The notes beneath the pieces were generated by a model that searched no databases, was not told the origin of the DNA, and worked only from the letters and a program-made list of their open reading frames with translations. The translations under genes and the position numbers were made by a program. This document shows, in pieces, positions 1-10,988 of a stretch of DNA of 64,000 nt (position 1 is the stretch's first letter; every line of letters begins with the position of its first letter). The DNA comes from Diplosphaera chodatii (lineage: Eukaryota > Chlorophyta > Trebouxiophyceae > Prasiolales > Stichococcaceae), in assembly GCA_032358165.1 (NCBI GenBank), contig JAALGY010000004.1, forward strand, positions 124,001-188,000. Reading direction: 5' to 3'.

Positions 1-2200
1 TGCTGCGGGTGAGCGGCACATAGTCGAGGGTCCGCACGCTGCCGGAGATGGGGCAGACGCTGACATACCTTGTGCTGACGGCGTAGTCCAGCACAGGGCT
101 GGCGTCGCAGGACTTGGCGTCGGAGCAGGCAGGGGCAGTTGTTGGGCTGGGCTGCTTGCGCTGCTCAGGCTGCACCATCTCCTGCAACACACAGAAGGGT
201 ATAGAGTGAGGATTTTACACCTTCAGCATTTCTCCATGTCTTCAATTTGCAGAACACTGTTCGGACATGCAGCGCATTGCTGGCATACCTGCTGCACGCA
301 CATCATGGCAAGCGCAATTGAGCTCAACAACATTGCAGCACAAGGCAGCCTCACCGCATAGGTGCTGTGGGGGAAGCGGGCCGCGATGGCGTGCGCGAGC
401 TGGGTGGGCGTGTGGCAGTCCATCAAGGCGTCGGCGGCGCCCCACTGGCGGGCCAGGTGGTCGGGCATGTTCTGGAACAGCCCGGTGCCGTAGTTGTGCA
501 CCGCCAGCAGCTTCTCCTCCAGCTCGATCTCCCACCGGCCGGGCAGCCGCCCGCCCTTCTGCTCCAAGCAAACAGACGCAGATGTCAGCGACTCTGCCGT
601 GTTTGACCAGCAGATGATGATGTGTCATGTAGCCAGCGCAGGCCACGCCAGGTATGCACTTGCTGCAGCAACGTCTGCTTGATAGGCTGCGGAGCAGCAG
701 TGCTCAGCCACCGCAGCGATAGTTGCTGCAATTGTGGAAAAAACTGCAGGTACCTTGGCGCAGGCGAGGGCCCAGGCGCGCGACGGCGGCCGGAAGCTGA
801 TGTCCAGGTCCAACGGGTTTGCCTGTCGTTGTGAATGGCGACATGGCGTCAGCAAAAGACATGCTCAACATGTACTGCAATGTGCTTGTGCGGACAATGA
901 TCTGGTGCCATCGCAGATTGTGGAGGCCATCAAAACCCTGCCAACACGTTGTTTCCAGGTAAAGTGACACTGCAGAGGACAGCAGGAAGCGGGAAGCGCA
1001 CCGGCAGGCGGAAGGCGGCGGGGTGCAGCAGGTCCGTGATGTCCACCTCCAGGGTGGGCTCCTTGACCCTGGGCTGCACCTGCAGCGAGAATTTTGAGTG
1101 AGCTTCAGACGGCAGAACAGCAAGCAGACCACTGTCAACACGGCCCTGCAGCGATGACCGCGCCCTGTGGCACTCACACCACTGCTGGCCCACCACAGTG
1201 CCAACAGCCGAAGATGATAACGATTGTCCCAACACATCAAGGCTCAGAGAAAGTGCGAAACAACCCGTCGAGCTTTGTTCAGGCAAAAGTCTTGAGCGTG
1301 ACACACCTGTGCAGCGACACTTGCGGCGGCGGCCTTGACGCAGCGGAGCGGCTTGCGCAGAGCCTCCTTGAGCGGGCTGGCCTTGGACTTGACTTCTTGC
1401 CTGCTACAGAATACAGACAAAACATCATAACGGCGCCATATAGCAGAATGCGAGACGAAAGTGTGCAAATGAGACAGGGATCAGAACTTCTGGAAGCCAA
1501 CACGATGCAGGACCCGGATCACAGACGTCAAACACAGCATGGTATGGCCTCTACATCAGCTGCATTGAGTAGCACTGACTTCGCAAGGCAAGAAGGCGCT
1601 GAGTCAATGGACACGAAACGAGCAAGATGAGGCAAGTGGCACCTGCTGCTGCAGGGCGTCCGGACCGCCTCGGAGGTCGTGCCTGCACAGTCGCAGCGAC
1701 GACGATGAGAGCTTCAAAACGAATCTGAACGTATATGGCAGTAGAGGCGTGCATCCTGTGGATGATCGTGCATGGGAGCAAGACGAGAGACGAACACAAG
1801 CTTGCACTTGGGAGTCTGTAGGGGTCGTCCAGGCACGCACCCGTGGCGGCGACCGGCGCAGTGCGCGAGACTGTCATGCTGCTGAACGCCATGGCGATGA
1901 GCGTGGCGATCACCTGCTTGATGCAAATTGTCAACCTCACTTTTGTGTGAGATGGCAACTGGGACCTGACCCTGCTGGGCCCTTAGCTGCTTAAGGATCA
2001 GCTGTGAACGACTCATATGCATGAAGACGCAAATAGCAGCGGATCTGTATCGGTCACACATAGCCAGGAGCTGGTGGCTGCAGAGAGACGCTGGACCATT
2101 GCTGGTGACTGACCTGAAAGCTTGAGCGGCTGCAGCAGAAGGCTGTGGCCGATGCGACGGCCGTGATGACGAAGGCTGGGAGCACTGGAGGCGCGAGAGC
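1..2200 (-). CDS. Unrecognised multi-exon membrane protein (3' end outside window)
   Basis: I do not recognise this protein. Eight minus-strand exons join with matching phases: about 2114-2190, 1808-1912, 1643-1682, 1307-1400, 1002-1079, 754-822, 355-558 and 1-181. All have GT donors and AG acceptors. The N-terminal exons are hydrophobic (VLPAFVITAVASATAF, then VIATLIAMAFSSM), suggesting one or two membrane segments. The middle contains EPTLEVDITDLLHPAAF and the fourth-to-last exon reads NPLDLDISFRPPSRAWALA. A well-conserved-looking stretch, GRWEIELEEKLLAVHNYGTG, follows. The last visible exon is Ser/Cys/Pro-rich and runs off the left edge. The start codon is not resolved; it lies near 2200-2425. 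Psb27 lies upstream on the same strand. The exon structure is well supported; the function is unknown. Confidence 0.6.
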
Positions 2201-2693
2201 AGCTATGGGCAACGGCGCGGGTGCAAACGAGCAAGAGGGTGTCAACTGGCTCCGGCCGGGGTTTTGAGTGCCGGGGAATCTTGGGGATGCAGCAAGTGTG
2301 TAGTCCCAGGTGTACATACTTCCAAACCGGCTCTGTGACGACCTTGCAGACTGCACTCCATGAATATAGTTGCAGTCATGAGGTCGTGACGGCAATCTGA
2401 CATTCCAAGCGCAGGAGCAGCTCATACTATTTATGGTTCACGTCGTCAGCATTTAAATTGCGCTCCAGAGCCAGAACACTGCGGTTTTCAGAGTACCACT
2501 ACTCTGCATGATGGCATGTGCTGTCCGCCTGTGCTGTCCGAATGTGAACGATAGAAAATGGGCGTGCAGGCTGCAGCACGACAGCAACGAAGCTGGCTGG
2601 GTTTCTCTGATGGATTCAGTGCTGCCCCGCTGCTTTTTCCGGCTGGAAGGCGCCAGCCGCTGTGCTCGCCCGCTAGGCCAGTGGCAAAGGCCA

Positions 2694-3170
2694 TCAGGGC
2701 GGCAGCGAGACGGCCGCTGCGTCCAGCCGCTGCAGCAGCGCGTTGCCCGCCGCCGTCGACATGCGCGCGCGCTGCCCGTTCTTCGTGTAGTACTGGCCCA
2801 GGTCCTGGATGGTGCCTGTCAGCTGGCGGTGGGAGTCGCTGGAGGTGACGAGGGGGCTGTCCCGCCAGTTGGCGATCCACTCCCGCACCAGGCCCTTGGC
2901 GCCGTCCGCCCTCCGCCGCACCTCGCGCTCTGAGGCGTCCCCCATGTCGGTCTCTATCGCTTCCCGCAGCGCTTTCACCAGGCGAGACGACAGGTCCTGG
3001 TAGCCTCTCGGCAGCTGTTCCTCTGTAAGCGCCGTAGCTGCGGCTGGCTTCCACTCAAGCTGCTGCAATGCTGATGCCGCCGCCAGTGCTGTTGACCCGC
3101 GCCACAACTGTGCCAGCGTTGAGCGCCGTGACGTTGGCATGCTGCAGCATCGGGAGCTGCTTGGTTGCGC
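2694..3170 (-). CDS. PSB27: Photosystem II assembly/repair factor Psb27, chloroplast lumenal (5' exon unresolved)
   Basis: Psb27 is a small lumenal protein that binds CP43 during photosystem II assembly and repair. One exon encodes the whole mature domain, from GYQDLSSRLVKALREAIE through a central segment ending REWIANWRDSPLV to GTIQDLGQYYTKNGQRA and a C-terminal ALLQRLDAAAVSLPP with the stop at 2694-2696. Length and the four-helix pattern fit the family. Before it lies MPTSRRSTLAQLWRGSTALA followed by an AATA cleavage-like site. The RR pair plus hydrophobic stretch resembles the second half of a bipartite lumenal transit peptide. The exon probably opens at the acceptor near 3170 (GTTCAG before GCGCAACC), so the stromal-targeting part must come from an upstream exon; a candidate lies at about 3590-3728. 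NLR1 lies on the opposite strand upstream, so the two genes are divergent. Confidence 0.88.
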   Translation of the reverse strand, partial: AQPSSSRCCSMPTSRRSTLAQLWRGSTALAAASALQQLEWKPAAATALTEEQLPRGYQDLSSRLVKALREAIETDMGDASEREVRRRADGAKGLVREWIANWRDSPLVTSSDSHRQLTGTIQDLGQYYTKNGQRARMSTAAGNALLQRLDAAAVSLPP

Positions 3171-3976
3171 CTGAACTTCTTCTGTAATGGAAGCGCTGCG
3201 CTGTTGCTTGCATCCATTTCTGTCACTAGTAAAGGCCGTGTTCAGCGTGCATCGCCCAGCTGCATGTGGTGCGGCATGGTGCGGCATCAACGGTCTGATG
3301 GCACCTGTTGATGCAAGCTGGGCATGCATGCTGCTGACGGCTGTTCTCATGCGCAGTTTCAAGCCAAAGCTGCTGTTGTTCGCTGATGTGTGTCGCCAAA
3401 GTGCCGCACACGGCAATGCCTGATGGCCTGATGCTGATGAGGCAGACCATGCAGGCACCCTGGAGCAGGACAGGCTGGCAAGGAGGGTACACGCGTTGCC
3501 GCATGCCATTAAATGCACAATCTGGTGTAACGTGACGGATCGTGAACGTGGTTCAGTTGCAATTGTGACCACAGCCCACAAAACCTGGTGAGCCAGGACA
3601 TCTGCAAATTCCAGCGCCCTGACGCTCAGCTTCAGGGGTCGCTGCCAGCCAATGTTGGCTACTGCAGCCGCGGCAGCGTAGATCCTGGTCGCCTTGTGAG
3701 GCCTGCAGCAGCTGTGCATGGCTGGCACGCAGCGCCCACATCAGTGGCAGGAATGCAGAGATGACAGCGGCGGCTCAAACAGGCTCAGCCGCAGCGGCAG
3801 GCGCCAGCATCCTGCCCTGCAGCGCATTGCAGGCGAGAGGCTTGCGTCCAGCATGCAATTTCGATGCCACCGGCCAGGTACCACTGACCAAGCGCGGCAA
3901 CGGTGGAGGCAAACAATATCTGCAACGAGGCTGCTGACAATGGTGCACGTTCACATGCTGATGCACAGGTATTGCA
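3171..3976. other. Divergent intergenic region between psb27 and NLR1
   Basis: This stretch should hold the psb27 intron, its first exon and both promoters. A minus-strand frame at about 3590-3728 (MHSCCRPHKATRIYAAAAAV...) is transit-peptide-like and ends near a possible GT donor, but I could not prove that it joins to the psb27 exon. I see no other gene here. Confidence 0.4.
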
Positions 3977-6906
3977 ATGGTGCAGGCAGACAGAGTGAAG
4001 CGGCTGCAAGTGTTTATTGCACATGCGGGCAAGCAGAAGAAAGGATTCGTCGACTTGATGCGTGTGCTGCTGCAAGACTTCTACAATCTGAGCGTCTTCG
4101 TGGACGAGTGGAGCCTGCAGCCAGATGATGATGCAGTGTTAGTGATCCGACAGCACCTCACCGCTGCTGCTATCGGTGAGTGGCGCCCACCACGGCTGCC
4201 TTTGCCCGCGGTAATCCGGATGTCTGTAGATGTCCACAGGCCCGCCTTTGTGGTGTGCAAGCGTCGATCAGCTGAGCGGTATGAGGCGTCTTATGCCTTT
4301 GTGCCGACTGCAGTGGTGGTGGTTCTGTCGCAAGAGTTTGTGGGCGCGGAGTACCCCATGAAGGAGGTGCGCCAGATCATAGCGCAGCGTGAGGCTGGCA
4401 CCTTGCAGCGACTGTGCATTGTGTGGCACGACATCGACGATGAAGAGTGCAGCAAGCACGTGCTGGATGGCTACGCTGACGACCTGAAGAAGCTGCTGGG
4501 CATCACTGCGGTGCGCAGTGACCAGGTGCGTCCCGTCACGACTCTGCATCAGGTGCTGCCGCCTGTAGCACGTGTCTTGCACATGTGGGGCTTTCGATTG
4601 ATACAGCTACGATGGCACGGTTACATTGACTTCAGCCAGCCAGCAGCCGACAACACATCCTGTCTGCTGCAATTCCCAGGCCCGCCACTACCACGGTGTG
4701 GAAGCACGCACCGCTGCAAAGGTAGTCATTCAGCTGCTGATCAAGGCCGGGCAGCTGCCACCCGGCTACGGCGACTTTGCGCGCAACCAGCTGGCCCGGC
4801 CTCCGCCGCTGCTGGGGCGCGCAGGCATGCTGAAACATGTGCAGACCACCCTGCAGCACGAGGGGATGATTTTTATTGTTGGCAGCCCTGGTGAGGGCAA
4901 GAGCGCAGTGGCGGCAGAGGCAGCCCACCGCATGAGTGATGACGGCTTGCTGCCTGGCGGTGTGTTTCAAGTGGACCTGGCTGATGTCCTACCTGGTGGT
5001 GAGCCCTGACACAGGCATGAGTGCAACGCAGTGTTTGATACCTGTTTGACACCCTTTCACAGCTACCAGATGCCGCAGAGTTGTGTGCTTTGCATGCAAT
5101 TGTGGCAAGCTCTCGTGTCATGCAATCACTGTTTGCCTGCTGCTGCCTCAGGCCGATAGCAACTTGCTTGCAGGTGGCAAGTCGGCGCTTGCTGAGCAGA
5201 TGGCAGAGCAATTGAATGCTGTGTGCAGCACGATGAAGGTTCGTGGGTGGAGTGTGACCGTGTATTCAAAGAAGCTAACGTGCACTGAACCCTGATGTCG
5301 TAATGGAAACATGCAGCTAGAGAGTGGTGAGGGTTGACCAGTGCTGTAGCTCCTGCAGGGAGCGTGGCGGCTGGGGACTCAAGGGAGCTGGAGGGAGCTG
5401 CTGCTGTGGCTGCGGAAGGCAGCCGACACACTGCTGATTGTGGTGGAGAACGCAGAGCACGTGCTGCATGACCGAGCCAGCGCACAGGTTGGTACCCTTG
5501 CACAGCTGTGTGCGCCACCCATCTTTCAAAGTGCGCCTATCTCTGTTCCAGCTTTGTTCCAGATGCTTTGTCTGCATCTAAATGCACAAGCACCAGGATG
5601 TGTAGGACCTATCGCTGTATCATGGCAAGGCCCACTGTTAATTTTCAATTCGCCGCAGCACAGGAGCTGACCCTGCACTCTAGTGCATGCAGGTGTTGCA
5701 GCAGCTGGTACGTGAGCTGCGCGCCTGTCCCAAGGTCAGCGTGGCCGTTGTCTCGCGGGTCAAGCCGGTGTCAGGCTTCCAGGCGGAGGTGCTGCCGCCT
5801 CTGGACCACGCGAGCGCAGTTGATCTGCTGCGGCGGCACTGCGGCGCGTGCTCAGCTGCGCTGCGGCCGGATGCCGCCAGCGAGCTCGTGCGGCTGTGCG
5901 GCTGCAATGCGCTCCTGGTCAGGGTGTTGGGCGGCGTGTTGGGCAGGTGTCTTCGGCTGGAGGTGAGCTCGCAGAGACTCGCAGTTGCATGCGTGTCCCA
6001 CGATTGGAGGCTGTGGTTCAGTATGTGGCAACCAGCTCTGATCGACATCAGTGGTTTTTCTGCCGGCAGGCTGGGCTGCAGGCGGCCCACCGGGACGGCC
6101 CACTCAGCGTGCTGCAGCACACCCGGCGCGGCGGGCCACGTGAGGATGAGCACATCACGCAGGTGCTGGCATGGCTCCAGGGGTACCTGCGGGCGGAGGA
6201 CCTGCAGTCGCTGTCCTCGCTTGCGCTCTTCAGGTGGGCACTGCCACCCGATGTAAGACAGCGCACTTCGTTTCCCGCTTGCATGCCTGCTGCCGCCAGA
6301 TCATAGCGCAACATTGACGCCGCCAGCACAGCCAACAATTGGAAGCAGTGTGGATGTTGTACTTGCAGGGGCAGCTTCAGCAACGAGGCCGTTGCAGCGG
6401 TGCTGGAGCAGATGGCTTCGGCAGCGGCAGATCTGTTGCAGAACCTGGCGGATGACTGCCTGGTGGCGCACATCTGCTTCCTGACTGGTCGCTTGCACCA
6501 CCACTCCCTGCACCCACTGGTCTGGGACCTAGCTGAGCGCACTCGGAAGCAACAGCCTGAGCCGCAGCAGCTGCCTGCACTGGAGGCCTTTCTTCGCTGG
6601 ATGCTAGCCTGCGCTGATCGCCTCATCAAGATGCGGCACAGCCGTTGCAGCAGCGGAGAGCCAGTGCATGTGGCACAGCCTCTAGCTGGGGAGCTGCCCA
6701 ACATCAGTGCTCTGGCGGCGCATCTGGGGCAGCCACCACTGTGTCACAGCGCAGCTGCTGATGCGGCGGACACCCTCAGCAGTTTGCACAGGCTTTCAGC
6801 CACGCTGCAGAGCAGTGGGCAGCCTGCAGTCGCAGCAGCACTGCTGCAGGCGGTGCCGGCAGCTCGGCAGCAAAAGCAGGGATTCACGCGTGGTGACCCT
6901 TCTTGA
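3977..6906 (+). CDS. NLR1: TIR/NB-ARC STAND protein without TPR array
   Basis: Eight exons join in phase: 3977-4175, 4314-4525, 4680-4995, 5174-5238, 5359-5487, 5693-5962, 6070-6233, 6369-6906. Exons 1-2 encode a TIR domain: QVFIAHAGKQKKGF (box 1), VFVDEWSLQPDDDA (BB-loop region), VVVLSQEFVGAEYPMKEVRQ carrying the putative catalytic Glu (codon 4364-4366). Exon 3 has the Walker A GSPGEGKSAVAAEA. Exon 5 has a Walker B-like LLIVVENAE with Glu-Asn in place of Asp-Asp. Exon 6 has the sensor-like VSVAVVSRVKP and LCGCNALLVRVLGG (GLPL-like). Exon 8 has LHPLVWDLAERTR, an MHD-like motif with His-Pro. The protein then stops, about 120 residues later, without TPRs. TIR domains often cleave NAD+ and STAND ATPases act as nucleotide-gated switches, so a sensing or immune role is inferred. 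ATG 3977 is chosen because TIR box 1 follows at once. A TGTAA signal lies at 7293-7297. Confidence 0.88.
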
Positions 6907-7865
6907 TCATGCTGCGTATCTTTATGGGCGCTCCGAGCAAACCTGCAGTATTGCAGCAGAGGGTATGACGCCTGCCCGTTCAGGCTGAGGCAACCCTTGC
7001 ATACGAGCAACCCTTATGCAGTGGTGCCGCTCAGGTTTCGTCCTTTGAAGCGATCACACCGGTTGTTCGTGGCAGCTCAGCAGCCATTGTTGAAGTGCGA
7101 GGCGTGCTTGTGTAGCCAGGATTCGGTTCTGCCGAACTTTTGCATCCTCAGCTTAGCCTCTGTTGTTGTGTGTTGGTCACTCGCCAGGCGTGAACAATGT
7201 TCCACACTGGCAACCACGGTGATCACGAGATGACCCTGATGACGAGATCATGCATCAGCACCGGAAAGAGGACTGCTTCCTGTATGCAACCCTGTAAGCA
7301 GCATCCCTATGCAATGTCAGCCTATGACATCGCATCGCAATCGGATCCGCACTCTGTCGTTTGCAAAGTAGGCCTGGGCAGTAACGAGGTATGCATATTT
7401 GACAGTTGTCAATCACACTGGTGGGGATGCTTCTAGCAGCGAGCGTTGAAGACGAGAAGACGGATCATCGCTAGGCTTGCTGGCCGTCGTCGCACGATGG
7501 CCGCAAGACGGGCGATGCACAGGATTCCCTGCAGCATCGTGTAGATGGAAGCAATCTACGCGCACACACTGGTTGAGCATGTGCGGTGTGCGACCAGCAG
7601 ACACTGGCCCATCCCAAGCTCAGCCATGAACCACGGAACGGGTGCGGGTCCTGGCGTGTTGCATGTTCCAATAGATCTGCTGCCGTGATGCACTCCAGCA
7701 TTGGCATGCGCACAGCAAATGCCAATGTTCCTAGTTTTGCAGGCGCCCACACATGACATGCTCATAGGCACACCCTATCAAAAACATCAATGGCCGTCCA
7801 GTGCATCATAGGAGTGCACATGGCAGGTGGTCTGATGTAGCGCCGGAGGCAGCCAGTGCGGCCAC
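6907..7865. other. Intergenic region between NLR1 and NLR2
   Basis: No convincing exon is seen on either strand. A TGTAA poly(A)-type signal at 7293-7297 could end the NLR1 transcript. The remaining sequence should hold the NLR2 promoter; no TATA box or repeat stands out. Confidence 0.4.
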
Positions 7866-10800
7866 TTGAGCGGCCACAAGCCAGGTACACCGTACGCACA
7901 CACAGTAGCCAGGGGCGTCATTCCATGCGTCAGGCAGTTGCATTCAGCAAAGGCGACGATGTGGTCCTTGCGCCGTCTGTTGATGCAGCACTTATGCGCA
8001 TTGCAGGCGGTGATGGCCGACGTCCCGCAGGTCTTTGTTACACACTGTGGCGGGCAGAAGCACGGGTTTGTGGACGTGCTACGTGTGCTGCTGTGCGATG
8101 TTCACAATCTGGACGTGTTCGTTGATGAGTGGAGCTTGCAGCCCAGCGATGATGCGCTGGACATCAGCGGACAGTACCTGGGTGCTGCTGTCGTGGGTGA
8201 GAGTGTGACCACACCGGTCATTTCCTCGCCTTGTATGCCGCACAGTGCCTGCTAACAAGTAGCGAGTCATGGCATGCGTACTCATGATGTCCGCAATATG
8301 TGCTTGATGGCTGCAGTGGTGGTGGTGCTGTCGCACGGCTTTGTGCGCAACAAGCACACCATGGGGGTGGTGCGGCAGCTCGTGCAGCAGTGGGAAGCCG
8401 GCAGCAGTCAGAGGCTGGTCACCGCACTGCCCAGCATCACGTGCGAGGAGTGCGAAGCCGGCGTGCTGCGTGAATATGCACCTGACTTGGCCAAGCTTCT
8501 TGGCATCACCGCTCTGCGGGATGATCAGGCGCGCATCCGTACACACCCATGCATGACATCCTTGCCCTGCAGCACATACACCAACTGTAGTGCCTGTTTT
8601 TCAAGCTCATTGCGGTGTTAGCAACCCCTTCTGTCGCACAGTGTACGGCGGCACTGCAGTGTTATGTGTTCCTTCTTGTTGGTCATTTGGTAGGCGTAAC
8701 TCTCTTGCGTCTGGCAGACATACTGCTCAGCCAATGAGGGAGATGAAGCGCGGCGAACGGTGACGGTCGTCCTTCAGCAGCTGGTCACGGCTGGGCAGCT
8801 GCCAGCCACCTACGGCACTGACGGTCGCAAGCAGCTGCCATGGCCGCTGCCCCTGCTAGGCCGGGACGCCGTGCTGGCGGATGTGCAGGCCACCCTGCAG
8901 CGCGAGCGGCAGCTGTTCATAGTTGGCGGCCCTGGCGAGGGCAAGAGCGCAGTGGCGGCCGAGGCGGCGCACCGCATGAGCGATGACGGCTTGCTGCCCG
9001 GCGGCGTGTTCAGGGTGGACCTGGCTGCTGCTGTGCCCACAGGTGAGCTGCTGTGCATGTCCTTGGTCTGCAGGGTGTTGAGACCGTGCAGCTGGAGCTT
9101 GGCTGCCACAGCCTTGTGGCGCTCCCACCTGCGGGGCAATGTGCTGCTGCCACTGTGATGCAGGCGGCAAAGCAGCCCTATCCCAGCTGATTGCCGGTCA
9201 ACTGGCGGAGACATGCAGCGGCATCGAGGTGGGTTGCAGCCGTGCTGATGGACGCAGCCACCTTGCTGCTTCGCATCCTAAAGCCATGCAGAAGTTTGCA
9301 GCACATGTGTGTCATACTGCGTTCTGCAGGGGGGCTGGCGGCTTGCCGTGAAGCGGGGTTGGGATGAGGTGTTGCTGTGGCTGCACAAGTCCGTGAGAAA
9401 CTCGCTGGTTGTCTTGGAGAACGCTGAATCAGTGCTGTGCGACCGAGCCAGCGCCAAGGTAGGCATGCAGTCACCACCTTGTTGTGTCACATGTTATTTG
9501 CTGGCCCTGCTGCTATCGCAGTTGAGGTGTTGTGGTTCAGACTGGCATGTCCGGCGTTGCTTGATGATCTGATTGGGGACACCAGTGGTGACACCCCTGC
9601 CTAATGCTGACGCTGTGGCACCACATCGCCTCACTCCGCTTGCAGGCACTGCTGCAGCTGGTGGGCGAGCTGCGTGCCTGCCCCAGGGTCAGCACAATCA
9701 CCGTTTCGCGCATCAAGCCGTACTCGGAGCAGGTGGTGCTGCACCTGCCGCCTCTTGATGTGGACAGCGCCATGGGCCTGCTGCGACAGCAGTGCAGCGC
9801 ACAGCTGCGGCCAGAAGGAGCCGCCAGACTTGTGCGCCTGTGCGGCTGCAACGCGCTGCTGCTCCAGGTGCTGGGCGGGGTGCTCGCCGCGGGGCGCTGC
9901 ACGCTGGAGGTGAGGACCAGGAAACAGATGCGCACCTGCTCATGCGTATGCTGCGCAGCTAACTCAGCACTTCACACGGCCAGGGTTTCCCACCTTGACT
10001 GTGATCTGTCATCAGGATGCGCTGTCTGCGGCTGAGGCTGGCGGCCCACTCAGCGTGCTGCAAGCCAGCCAGCAAGGTGGACCGTGTGAGAACGAGCAAA
10101 TAAGCCAGGCGCTGCAATGGCTCATGCGATATCTGACGGCTGGGGAGCTGCAGGCACTGGCCTCGCTCGCAATGTTCAGGTGTGTGTGGCAGCAGTTGGC
10201 AGCAGCGTGCAGTCCGAGCTCATGCAACACATTCTCGGACATCTTTTGCGCGTGCAAAGCTGGCAAATCCAAAGCATTGCTATCTTGAAGTGGTATCGCT
10301 GGGCTTCATCAACTCTCTGGCTGTCACAGGGGTAGCTTCAGCGAGGAGGCAGCCACGGCAGTGCTGCAGCCAGGCGCCACCGCAGCAGCTCTGCTGCAGG
10401 ACCTGGCAGACGCCTGCCTGCTGGTGCGCACCACCACTGAGAGTACGCAGCAGCTTCGCTTTGCTCTGCACCCCTTGGTGTGGGATCTGGCCGAGCGCAC
10501 ACGGCAGGTGCAGCCGCAGCAGCAGCAGCTGGCTGCCCTTGAGGCATTCTTGCACGTGGTCCTGGCTTGCGGTGACCGCTTGGGCAGCATGCTTGGCAGC
10601 AGCAGCCCGGCAGAGGTCAGTGAAGCGAGGCAGCTGCTGGCAGAGGAGCTGCCCAATATCAGCGCTCTGGCAGTGCAGCTGCGCCGCCCGCCGCTGTGCA
10701 CGAGCGCAGCATTGCACACGAATGGCACCCTCAGCAGGCTGCGCAGCCTCGCGGTCTCACTGTACAGTCTTGGACAGCCTGCTGCGGCGACGGCGGCAAA

Positions 10801-10917
10801 GCAGCTGAAGCTGGCGCACAAAGCAGCACAGGACTTACCGCCAAATGAGGAGGTAAGTCCTAGCAGCAACGAGGCTATGATACCAGCAACACCAGCACAC
10901 AGCAGGAACTTGCCTGA
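7866..10917 (+). CDS. NLR2: TIR/NB-ARC STAND protein with altered TIR active site
   Basis: Paralogue of NLR1 with the same exon plan: about 7866-8196, 8317-8528, 8718-9042, 9164-9228, 9330-9458, 9645-9909, 10016-10179, 10330-10852, plus a probable short last exon ending near 10917. The TIR part reads QVFVTHCGGQKHGF and VFVDEWSLQPSDDA. Where NLR1 and NLR3 have MKEVRQ, this gene reads MGVVRQ (8361-8375), so the expected catalytic Glu is Val. Walker A is GGPGEGKSAVAAEA; Walker B-like is LVVLENAES; the GLPL-like motif is LCGCNALLLQVLGG; the MHD-like motif is LHPLVWDLAERTR. The exon-2 donor reads GATCAG|GCGCGC, a GC-AG intron where the paralogues have GTGCGT. No TPR array follows. The start is uncertain: ATG 7866, 7959 and 8010 are all in frame. 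If exon 8 is not spliced, the frame runs to 11119, into the bZIP gene. A regulatory or decoy role is inferred from the lost Glu. Confidence 0.84.
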
Positions 10918-10988
10918 AGGCAGCAGCAGCGGCAACACAGGGAAAATACTGCATGTGAGCAGCCAAGGGCCATGGACCCTCTCGCTGC

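Noticed and set aside
5174..5238. Second Walker A (GGKSAL) in NLR1
   Set aside because: Paralogues read GGKAAL and GGKMAL, and the spacing does not fit GxxxxGK[ST]; it is better explained as the start of a helix following the VDLA strand of the STAND domain.
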